A stretch of DNA of 13,619 nt from CAVURW01 sp963743595. GTDB taxonomy: Bacteria; Verrucomicrobiota; Verrucomicrobiia; Methylacidiphilales; UBA1321. The stretch spans positions 1-13,619 of the forward strand of contig CAVURW010000093.1 in assembly GCA_963743595.1 (NCBI GenBank), read 5' to 3'. Numbering within the stretch: position 1 is the stretch's first letter; each line of letters opens with the position of its first letter. Below the pieces are notes generated by a model. The model was not told the origin of the DNA. It ran no database searches and saw nothing but the letters and a program-made list of their open reading frames with translations. Below, piece after piece: positions 7,601-13,619 of this stretch. The translations under genes and the position numbers were made by a program.

Positions 7601-8212
7601 ATGATTCAAAACTCTCAGCCTGCCGGCTTCCCTCCAGATCTCAGGATTCTGATCGTGGAAGACGAAGATGCCATCGCAACACGTTACAAGAGCGGATTAG
7701 CACGTTTAGGGATACGCGATAATCATATTGTCATAACATCATGTGTGGAAGAGGCCCAGAACGCTCTCACCTACCAGTCTAGGCCATTTGAGGTCATGAT
7801 TTTGGACATTATGCTGCCAATTACGTCGGCAGACCTTCAGAAGGTGAGGTCTGTGGAAATCGAGTTAAAAGCGATTCGCAATGTCATCCGTATGGAAGAG
7901 ACTCTTCGCGATGGCGATGATGTCACGCGCCGTGCAATCGAAGATGCCTATACGAAACGCCCCCAACTTTTGGAACAAATCCGTAATCACAGAAGACGTG
8001 AGGCCGCCACCGAGATGATTCAGAAAGCAGGAACCGAACAGTTGGCTAAATGGCCTCCCATTATCGTGGTCACTGCTTGGGGAGATGAGGAGATAGGTCA
8101 AAACATTTGCGGTGTGTTAGGCTCTCATCCACATCGTTATTTAGTAAAGCCGATATCCATTGAGCGCATGGAGGCTACAATTCGAAATCTCCTTGCTACA
8201 ATACCGAAATGA
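7601..8212 (+). CDS. Stand-alone response regulator with a receiver interrupted by a helical insertion
   Basis: 203 residues. The receiver motifs are all present: acidic pocket in LIVEDED (Glu20, Asp21), phospho-acceptor Asp69 in MILDIMLP, Thr158 in IIVVTAW and Lys183 in YLVKPIS. Asp69 and Thr158 are 89 residues apart, where a normal receiver has about 30, so an insertion of about 60 residues (roughly 78-145) sits after strand 3. The inserted piece is rich in Glu, Arg, Lys and Gln with no Gly/Pro-rich breaks until its end and should form long helices, perhaps a coiled coil. There is no DNA-binding or other output domain, so the output is probably protein contact. Its TGA overlaps the ATG of the HD gene, indicating coupled translation and a balanced stoichiometry. 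It is the obvious partner of the upstream kinase. Confidence 0.88.
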   Translation: MIQNSQPAGFPPDLRILIVEDEDAIATRYKSGLARLGIRDNHIVITSCVEEAQNALTYQSRPFEVMILDIMLPITSADLQKVRSVEIELKAIRNVIRMEETLRDGDDVTRRAIEDAYTKRPQLLEQIRNHRRREAATEMIQKAGTEQLAKWPPIIVVTAWGDEEIGQNICGVLGSHPHRYLVKPISIERMEATIRNLLATIPK

Positions 8213-10845
8213 ATACGCATCTCGTAATGCAAGCTTCTATCCCCTCACCTGGGCAGCAGGATCCAACAGTTGATTTCCTGCTGCGGTGCAACAAGGTTCT
8301 TGACGGATTCCGAGTCGAACAAGGATCCATTGGTTTTCACGACTTAATTAACTTATTGCATGTCAGCTTCAGATCGGAGATGACTGGAGTCCTCCGGACG
8401 GAATTGGGAATTACGAAAGTTGTTTACGCTCACCCGCATCCAAATCCCTTTGTATTCAAGAACACTGAATTGGCAAGATGGATCGCCGAGGGTGGGCGCA
8501 ACGAGCTGCTCAGTACAGGGGTTCAAGAACTTGAAAGAAGCACAAGAAAGTTCGCTTCATTTTGGCCCAAGCCCATGGCGAAACCCAACAAGCCGGCAGC
8601 TCCGGAAGCCACCTATTTATACTCTCCGTTTTTGGTGGTTTTCAAAATACCGCGGATTTATCCGAACCACGAGAAACTGAGACATTGCTATTTGGTGTTC
8701 GTTTATTCTGACATAGGCAGTGTCTTTGAAACCGATCAACTTGACCTGCAATTCAATCACTTATCTAGCTTAATTGACACTTGGGCTTGGGGCATGACGC
8801 ACCATCGTTCGAAGCTGTGGGATTGCTTTCGAGAATTGGACAGCATTTCCCCATTAAATCCAGGTGCAGCCATCGATCCTTGGGCGAATCTTGAGAGTGC
8901 GACGACACATCTAGGAAGTTTACTCAGTGTTACCGAGATCGTCAAAATCGCCGCATTGGGTTACCGTTTAGAAAAAGATGTGGTTTTCAACGTTCCTGAT
9001 ATTTTACCCCTAACACTAGGCTGTGACCTCGAAAGGTGGAAGATGGAATCCCCGCCCAATTGGCCTCCAAGCTTAATTTTTAAACCCGCGCGGGATGTTG
9101 TTTCGACCCTTATTTATTGGAGCCGTTGGCGCGATCGGACTCTTCAGAAATCTGCACGGATTGGGCAGTATCGTGCGTTTCCAAAGACCTCAGTTCCAGA
9201 GAATTATTTGGAAAATAGCGATAGTCGCTTTGGTAAGCGGCTTGCCTGTTATCGGCATGCTTCAAAGGAAATGTTGAAATTGCGTAGTTTGGCGATGAGA
9301 TCCATTGCGGAGCACGCTTCTCCTCTTAAGTTTAAAGGCAATTTGCTTGGACTCTATTTCTTTGCCCAATCGCTGGATAGTCCGGAGCGCTCTGCCTATT
9401 GGCAGAGCATGGCTCCCAGTAACATGGAAGTTCTCGAGCGGCTTTCAAACATCTCCTGCCTTGCAAACCACCTTCTCGCTCAGTTTCCAGTTGATAGTGA
9501 TACTATTCAAGCGTTGGTAGGCACATTATCAGAGTTTTTACACCACAAGTTGGGTGTTCCAGGCCGGATTAGTCTGCGCCAACATCTTTTCCAAGCCGCA
9601 AGGGTAGAGCCGACTCTACATGTTCTCAAGAAGTTTTATCGGGATCACTTTTACCATGCAATCGAGGTGGCGTTTCTTGGGCATTTCTTGCTTGAGTTGC
9701 GAGACTGGGATGGCAACCCGCTCTGGCGACGCGTGGCATCGCACATGAAAGGTCCACGTGACAAGAAGCGAGTTTTCCAACAATGGTATTTGGCTGCGCT
9801 CCTTCACGACTTCGGTTATATCATGGATGTGCATGTTGGAATTAGGTCGATGTTTAGGTTCTTTGAACAATCAGACTTACTGAAGAAGTTCGGTGACGAT
9901 CTGGACAAGGCCATGGTCGAATTGTCAAAAAACTTGGGTGATGAGAATTTCATGGGATACAAACTTGAGCACCAGCCTGGTAAAGATCATGGCGTAATCG
10001 GAGCCAAACACTTACGGAGCCTGTTGGAGCATATCGCATTGGATGATCCGAGTGTAGTTCCTCTCGATTACGAACCTGCGATCCACGCAATTTCGCGGCA
10101 CAACTCACGAGTCCATAAGGTTCGGTTCAGAGAAGACCCGCTTTCCGCCCTACTTATCCTTTGCGACACCGTTCAAGAGTGGAGCCGGCCACGCCTTGAC
10201 TACAATCTCGCGCCACTCGAGGTGTTGAGTTGGCTGCGGAATCCTGACACCAGTGAGCACGATCGGATGGGGCCGTTGCGACAGATCGAACTTGATGTGC
10301 GCTACCAAACCGGGCGCGCTGGCGGCTATTTCGAATTAGAACGTTCCGACACCCTCAATATCCGGCTTTGCTTTGACGAGCGGATCGGAAGGAACCATGG
10401 GGTATTTCAAATGTGGCTGGACGCGTCCGCCAACCTTCAACGGTTGGATTTGGATGGGTTTGGCTTGCATGTAAATTTGGAATTTGAAACTCCAGTGATG
10501 GCCACACGGGATCCTGCTACTCCTTTCGAATCGCAGTTTTACCGACTGCGGGACGCTGCAAGGGAAACCCACATGGATTTCCTTGAGAAGTGGTTTCCGA
10601 ATCGGAGGACGAATGATAAGAGCGGACTGACGAACGGATCGGTTACTTATTATGGCGACGCGAAAACCAACGGTGATAGCACTGGCGGCAATGAACGATT
10701 AATCTTGCATCTTAATAATCTCGCAAAGGAGAAACTGATCACCAGGGATATCAGTGAGTTTCATCAGCATTTGCGGAAATGGAAGCGCTATACAGAGAAC
10801 TTGGATTATCTGGGTGAGTATGCGCTCCCTGATTACCCCACATGA
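8209..10845 (+). CDS. HD-domain phosphohydrolase with N-terminal GAF-like regions
   Basis: 878 residues, predicted soluble. The central part has a full HD metal site: His483 in RDHFYHAIEV, His533-Asp534 in ALLHDFGY, His594 in KDHGVIGA, His631 in AISRHN and Asp653 in LILCDTVQEW. HD enzymes hydrolyse phosphate esters of nucleotides or cyclic nucleotides with one or two metal ions; the extra His pair (594, 631) suits a binuclear site, but the substrate is unknown, and the GYP signature of c-di-GMP enzymes is absent. Upstream, residues 40-210 and about 225-440 each look GAF-like (for example GNLLGLYFFAQ followed by a leucine-rich helix), so this protein may also sense a ligand. Residues 690-800 look beta-rich, followed by a polar linker and a helical tail. 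It is last in the kinase-regulator operon (ATGA overlap) and is the likely effector. The gene is more A+T-rich than flanking island genes. Confidence 0.85.
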   Translation: MNTHLVMQASIPSPGQQDPTVDFLLRCNKVLDGFRVEQGSIGFHDLINLLHVSFRSEMTGVLRTELGITKVVYAHPHPNPFVFKNTELARWIAEGGRNELLSTGVQELERSTRKFASFWPKPMAKPNKPAAPEATYLYSPFLVVFKIPRIYPNHEKLRHCYLVFVYSDIGSVFETDQLDLQFNHLSSLIDTWAWGMTHHRSKLWDCFRELDSISPLNPGAAIDPWANLESATTHLGSLLSVTEIVKIAALGYRLEKDVVFNVPDILPLTLGCDLERWKMESPPNWPPSLIFKPARDVVSTLIYWSRWRDRTLQKSARIGQYRAFPKTSVPENYLENSDSRFGKRLACYRHASKEMLKLRSLAMRSIAEHASPLKFKGNLLGLYFFAQSLDSPERSAYWQSMAPSNMEVLERLSNISCLANHLLAQFPVDSDTIQALVGTLSEFLHHKLGVPGRISLRQHLFQAARVEPTLHVLKKFYRDHFYHAIEVAFLGHFLLELRDWDGNPLWRRVASHMKGPRDKKRVFQQWYLAALLHDFGYIMDVHVGIRSMFRFFEQSDLLKKFGDDLDKAMVELSKNLGDENFMGYKLEHQPGKDHGVIGAKHLRSLLEHIALDDPSVVPLDYEPAIHAISRHNSRVHKVRFREDPLSALLILCDTVQEWSRPRLDYNLAPLEVLSWLRNPDTSEHDRMGPLRQIELDVRYQTGRAGGYFELERSDTLNIRLCFDERIGRNHGVFQMWLDASANLQRLDLDGFGLHVNLEFETPVMATRDPATPFESQFYRLRDAARETHMDFLEKWFPNRRTNDKSGLTNGSVTYYGDAKTNGDSTGGNERLILHLNNLAKEKLITRDISEFHQHLRKWKRYTENLDYLGEYALPDYPT

Positions 10846-10938
10846 TATGCGTATGCGGATGGTTTGCGGCTGAGGCGTCTTGAATTTTGATTTTGTGCAT
10901 GATTTTTATTGTCGGTGTGGATTTCGAGTTTGTTCTCC

Positions 10939-12186
10939 TCAATGGTCCAAGGCGGCGCGGCAGGCCGCGATGGTTTGCGGTTTGAAGTGCATGTCAATCT
11001 CGATGCCGATGCCCATGCGTCCGCTGACGATGGACAGCTCGTTGAGGTCAATGTAGCCGGTTTCCACTTCATGGCCGTTGACCAGGCCAAAGGCGGTGTT
11101 GTTGGTGGGGTCGAATTCGGTGATGAACCACGTCCATGAGCCGGTCGGGTCGAACAGCTTGACGTGGACCAGAGCTTCGTCGCCTTTGGCTTCCTGGGCG
11201 TAGAGCCGGGGGGTGCCGGTGAGTTCCATGATCTCGCGGAACTGCGCGAGCTTCTTGGGGCCGGGCTGCACGCCGTTCTGGTAGGCGTCGCCGTACCATT
11301 CCTCGCAACCATTGCCGGCGACTTCATCACCAGATTTGCCGCGATACTTGCGGTTCACCAGCATGGCGGGCGTGCATACCACGTCGTTGGGTTCGGCTGG
11401 TGGATCGGACGGGATTTGAAAGGGGCCTACCATCGCGCCGGGCTTGGCCTTGGCGGCGATGTCGGCGATGATCTCGTCTTGCTTGGCCTGGGGGACGCCT
11501 TGCTCGGTCCAGAGCTTGCGGGCGGCGGTTTCGGCGGCGTCGTAGGGTGCCGGGGTGGGAAGGCAGTCCGGGGGGATTCCGGTCGGCGGGGCGCCGACCG
11601 GTACAGGCGGGGCGCCTATGCTACCCAGCGTGCTCCCCAGAGCCGCCTGCAGGAGGTCGGCGGGCAACTGGCGGTGATACTTGCGGATGAGCTTCTGACC
11701 GTGGACGGCCTGCTTTGGACTCAAAGCGTGGGCATCGGCGAGGGAGTGGCCGAATTCGGCGTCCATTTTGTTGAAGCCGGCGCCGTCAATCCGGCGAGCG
11801 TGGTCACAAGTGCCGGCCAAGATCCGGAGACACCGGTGAATGGCGCTGACTGCGTCAGGAGACAGATTGTCGGTGACGGTCGGCGGGGCGCCGGCCGGGA
11901 CAGGCGGGGCGCCTGTGCTACCCTCGGCCCGGAGGTCCCAGATGTCGGGGACTTCGCGGAGGAAATCAAACTCGCGGACGTGGACACCCTCGCCCTGGCC
12001 TTCGAGGTTGACCTTGGTGCCCTCGACGTCGTCCAAGGTTTGGGCGTCGCGGTTGGCAAAGACCACGAGGAGTGCCGCATGTGTGGGAGGTTGAGGGTTG
12101 AGGGTTGAGGGTTGAGCGGACGGAGCCGTGCTGGAAGCCGGCGCTCCGGGCGTTTCGGTAAAGATGGCGATAAATGGTTTTTTCAT
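10939..12186 (-). CDS. DUF2958-domain protein, composite with repeat-derived linkers
   Basis: 415 residues. The C-terminal part (about 325-407: LTGTPRLYAQEAKGDEALV, SWTWFITEFDP, FGLVNGHEVETGYIDLNEL, MHFKPQT) matches what I know of DUF2958, a small domain of unknown function common in plasmids, phages and integrative elements. The middle (105-187: GAGFNKMDAEFGHSLAD, KQAVHGQKLIRKYHRQLP) resembles a short module I associate with mobile-element helicases and primases. The N terminus carries NRDAQTLDDVEGTKVNLEG. These modules are joined by low-complexity linkers encoded by repeats: a heptamer array at residues about 24-33 and a 47-base repeat at 89-104 and 188-204. ATG overlaps the previous stop as ATGA. 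It is the last gene of a minus-strand operon and converges with the HD gene across a 93-base gap. Function unknown; the island association suggests DNA maintenance. Confidence 0.75.
   Translation of the reverse strand: MKKPFIAIFTETPGAPASSTAPSAQPSTLNPQPPTHAALLVVFANRDAQTLDDVEGTKVNLEGQGEGVHVREFDFLREVPDIWDLRAEGSTGAPPVPAGAPPTVTDNLSPDAVSAIHRCLRILAGTCDHARRIDGAGFNKMDAEFGHSLADAHALSPKQAVHGQKLIRKYHRQLPADLLQAALGSTLGSIGAPPVPVGAPPTGIPPDCLPTPAPYDAAETAARKLWTEQGVPQAKQDEIIADIAAKAKPGAMVGPFQIPSDPPAEPNDVVCTPAMLVNRKYRGKSGDEVAGNGCEEWYGDAYQNGVQPGPKKLAQFREIMELTGTPRLYAQEAKGDEALVHVKLFDPTGSWTWFITEFDPTNNTAFGLVNGHEVETGYIDLNELSIVSGRMGIGIEIDMHFKPQTIAACRAALDH
11580..11626. repeat. 47-base G+C-rich repeat, copy 1, inside the DUF2958 gene
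   Basis: Matches 11877-11923 at 44 of 47 positions, in the same orientation. Each copy contains the 11-mer GGCGGGGCGCC twice, 22 bases apart. Read in frame on the minus strand it encodes GSIGAPPVPVGAPPTG. Confidence 0.85.
11877..11923. repeat. 47-base G+C-rich repeat, copy 2, inside the DUF2958 gene
   Basis: Second copy of the repeat at 11580-11626; it encodes GSTGAPPVPAGAPPTV in the same reading frame. The three differences are single-base substitutions, so both copies keep the frame. Confidence 0.85.
12090..12116. repeat. Tandem heptamer array (GTTGAGG units)
   Basis: Three perfect GTTGAGG units and a fourth changed at its last base. It lies inside the N-terminal coding region of the DUF2958 protein, where it encodes a Ser/Pro/Asn/Gln-rich linker. 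A 7-base unit cycles through three frames, so changes in copy number other than by three would shift the frame. Confidence 0.85.
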
Positions 12187-12830
12187 GTGTGGATTCCGTA
12201 GGAGTTGTCGTGAATGTGAGGGATGATACCGCCGTTGAAACCGCAGCCGCCGGCGCGACGGCCGTCAAAGTAAAATTCCTCACCGCAGGCGACGAGAGTT
12301 GCGCGCCGGACGTAGTGGGAGAGATCCCACATGAGGTTCTGGAAGGTGCGGCGGCGTTTGCCATCGTCCTCGCCTTTGCTGAGAACCAGCCGAAAATAGC
12401 GGAGAGTCTTGCCGAGCAGGTCGCGATTGCGCAGGTTGGGATGGGCGGCGAGCTGGGCGACGGTGAGCGGGTACTCGGTGTGGACGCTGTGAAAGCGGAC
12501 GGTGTTGAGCACGGTCTCGGGGACGCGCTTGGCGTGGAGTTTGCGGATCACGTCCAAGAGTTTGAATGTGTCGCACAGCACACTGTCGGAGCGCGCTTTG
12601 CCGGTGAAATCGCGGCCATAGTCGTTGTCTGGGTGGAAGAAGAGGACGAAGTGGTCGCCGTAAAACACGGCAACGCGCGACATGTCCTTGACGGCGTGCG
12701 GATATTGCGCGGGCGTGAGTTCGTGGGGCAGCAGGTAGAGGTTGCTGGGGCTGTCCTGGCCGGGCATCGTCCATTTGAGGCCGATGGCGGCGTCGGGATG
12801 TTGGGGGTCAATGCTGACGGTGATTTTCAT
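12183..12830 (-). CDS. Conserved-looking mobile-element protein, unknown function
   Basis: 215 residues from ATG to a TGA that overlaps the next ATG (ATGA). The N-terminal half has a mixed alpha/beta look (MKITVSIDP; SRVAVFYGDHFVLFFHPDND), the middle is helical and basic (KTLRYFRLVLSKGEDDGKRRR), and the end is distinctive: CGEEFYFDGRRAGG, then FNGGIIPHIHDNSYGIHT. I have a faint memory of small mobile-element proteins ending in a similar N-G-G-x-I ... I-H-T pattern but cannot name the family. The tail might form a His-rich site. It lies 1 base after the upstream gene's stop, so it belongs to the same transcript as its neighbours. Confidence 0.7.
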   Translation of the reverse strand: MKITVSIDPQHPDAAIGLKWTMPGQDSPSNLYLLPHELTPAQYPHAVKDMSRVAVFYGDHFVLFFHPDNDYGRDFTGKARSDSVLCDTFKLLDVIRKLHAKRVPETVLNTVRFHSVHTEYPLTVAQLAAHPNLRNRDLLGKTLRYFRLVLSKGEDDGKRRRTFQNLMWDLSHYVRRATLVACGEEFYFDGRRAGGCGFNGGIIPHIHDNSYGIHT

Positions 12831-12831
12831 T

Positions 12832-13224
12832 CTAATCAGTGAGTTGAAGTGTATGGTTTGGTTGGTCCGCCACGATGGCGGCGGTGATGGTGAGAACGCG
12901 ATCGCGCTCGTCGTACTGGCGATTAAGCTCGCGCTGGTCGGTGTGAAACTTCTCCAGGAAGAATTTGGCGTGCTTGCAGTTGACGGCGTAGCCGGTGGCG
13001 AGCCAGCCGGCTTGGTGCCATGAGCTGGAGTTGGCGGGTTGCGTCACGAAGTAGCCCACGCCCGCTTCCCGTACCCCGAGGAGCCAGGTTGCCCCAGGGG
13101 GCGGTTGGACCATGACCCGATGGGTGAAGCCAGGGCAGGTCTTGCCAAGGGGGAGGAAATGAACGATGAATTTCTTCCCTTTGTCGTCAGCGGTGAAGCT
13201 GATTGGGTTGCGTTTGATTTTCAT
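12832..13224 (-). CDS. Unknown protein of the island operon
   Basis: 130 residues, MKIKRNPISFTADDKGKKF to TLQLTD and TAG. The first half looks beta-rich with several aromatic residues (FIVHFLPLG, ATWLLGVREAGVGYFVTQP), the second has a charged helix (KFFLEKFHTDQRELNRQYD) and a hydrophobic strand. No family recognised. It is separated by 3 bases from the gene before and 1 base from the gene after. Real by packing and by its normal residue composition, against the Gly/Ala/Arg-rich opposite frames. Confidence 0.65.
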   Translation of the reverse strand: MKIKRNPISFTADDKGKKFIVHFLPLGKTCPGFTHRVMVQPPPGATWLLGVREAGVGYFVTQPANSSSWHQAGWLATGYAVNCKHAKFFLEKFHTDQRELNRQYDERDRVLTITAAIVADQPNHTLQLTD

Positions 13225-13227
13225 AAA

Positions 13228-13473
13228 TCATTTATTCCATTGGCAATTTGCCAACTGGTAGCGGGTCACGCCGGCAGCCTCGATGGCCTGGGCGCATTCA
13301 GTCTCGGTGTCGTAAAAGAAACTTCCGCTACGCTCACGGTCGTAACAGGCGGCAGGGATGGAGCCGACAATGAAAAACTTGCCGTGCGCGGGATTGGGCT
13401 GGCCATGGTGAACCGGGTGATTCACTTGCTGAATGGCGGTGTTGAGTCGCGCGGTTAAAAATTGGGCGAGCAT
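13228..13473 (-). CDS. Small unknown protein of the island operon
   Basis: 81 residues, MLAQFLTARLNTAIQQ to CQWNK and TGA. The segment KFFIVGSIPAACYDRERSG, SFFYDTETECAQAIEAAGV then TRYQLANCQW looks like a compact alpha/beta domain with Cys residues. No family recognised. It fits exactly between two coding neighbours, with the same TGATTTATG junction on each side (stop, three Ts, start). Confidence 0.6.
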   Translation of the reverse strand: MLAQFLTARLNTAIQQVNHPVHHGQPNPAHGKFFIVGSIPAACYDRERSGSFFYDTETECAQAIEAAGVTRYQLANCQWNK

Positions 13474-13476
13474 AAA

Positions 13477-13619
13477 TCAGGGTTTCTTGGCGCGCTCTGC
13501 CTCCCAGCCCGCATGGGCGGCGGCGTAGAGGGGGTCTTTCAAGGCCGCTTCCATGAGGATCGCGCGGGCCTGCGGTGACGTGGCGGCGCGGAAGATGATG
13601 GATTCCAGGGCTTCGCCAT
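13477..13619 (-). CDS. C-terminal end of an unknown protein (runs off the window)
   Basis: The last 46 residues, GEALESIIFRAATSPQARAI to EAERAKKP and TGA; the start lies beyond the window. The frame is helix-forming and Ala/Glu-rich, and codon choice (G+C-rich third positions) matches the downstream genes. Its stop is 3 bases before the next ATG, so it is part of the same operon. Confidence 0.55.
   Translation of the reverse strand, partial: GEALESIIFRAATSPQARAILMEAALKDPLYAAAHAGWEAERAKKP

Larger units (their letters stand above)
4029..13619. mobile_element. Probable tRNA-integrated genomic island (left end; right end outside the window)
   Basis: The left border is the tRNA-Val 3' fragment, whose CCA end faces dinB, so chromosome lies left and the element right. 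The contents fit an accessory region: AAA+ ATPase, a DUF2958 protein in a compact operon of unrecognised genes, decayed gene fragments, and a signalling operon of different base composition from its neighbours. No integrase, relaxase or phage structural gene is recognisable in the window, so the class (integrative element, prophage or plasmid-derived island) is unresolved. Confidence 0.5.

Noticed and set aside
10846..10938. Terminator between the converging HD and DUF2958 genes
   Set aside because: A shared terminator would be expected here, but I could not find a stable hairpin followed by a T run on either strand.
11164..12108. 314-codon plus-strand open frame
   Set aside because: Antisense of the DUF2958 gene, whose own frame has recognisable domain motifs and an ATGA overlap with its upstream neighbour.
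12174..12842. 222-codon plus-strand open frame
   Set aside because: Antisense of the 215-residue minus-strand gene. The minus-strand gene fits the tight operon and has normal composition.
1..13619. CRISPR array, rRNA genes, complete tRNA or insertion sequence
   Set aside because: No regularly spaced repeats, rRNA-like blocks, full cloverleaf or transposase-like frame was seen on either strand.

Overview
The window looks like bacterial chromosome joined to the left end of an integrated element. Gene style (densely packed small genes, weak ribosome binding sites, short G+C-rich repeats inside genes) suggests a Verrucomicrobiota-like genome, but this is an impression and no marker gene in the window fixes the taxon.

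Left part (1 to about 4028), all on the minus strand, reads as ordinary chromosome: a small four-helix membrane protein resembling the lycopene cyclase domain, a 12-helix MFS/POT-like transporter, and a DNA polymerase IV gene (dinB) split by one extra base. Two gene-poor gaps (598-913 and 2384-2816) hold nothing I can name.

At 4029-4078 lies the 3' half of a tRNA-Val(CAC) gene with encoded CCA and no 5' half. This is what is left at one end when an element integrates into a tRNA gene. Its orientation places the chromosome to the left and the element to the right, so 4079-13619 is probably the beginning of a genomic island whose other end, with the intact tRNA, is outside the window. No integrase is visible.

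The island has two textures. Backbone genes on the minus strand are G+C-rich: a small acidic protein and a clamp-loader-like AAA+ ATPase (4179-5178), then a tight five-gene operon (10939 to beyond 13619) ending in a DUF2958 protein that carries repeats within its coding sequence. Between them, on the plus strand and visibly more A+T-rich, sits cargo: two decayed fragments (one the N-terminal third of a TIR domain), then an intact three-gene operon (5623-10845).

The three genes are a soluble PocR-GAF histidine kinase, a stand-alone response regulator with a receiver domain interrupted by a helical insertion of about 60 residues, and an 878-residue protein with two GAF-like regions, a complete HD metal-dependent phosphohydrolase core and a C-terminal domain. 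Spacing is 10 bases and then a 4-base ATGA overlap. A reasonable model is that the kinase senses a cytoplasmic ligand, phosphorylates the regulator, and the regulator controls the HD enzyme by direct contact, since it has no DNA-binding domain. I do not recognise this as a described system. The island setting and adjacent TIR remnant make a defence or stress role worth testing, but nothing in the sequence proves it.
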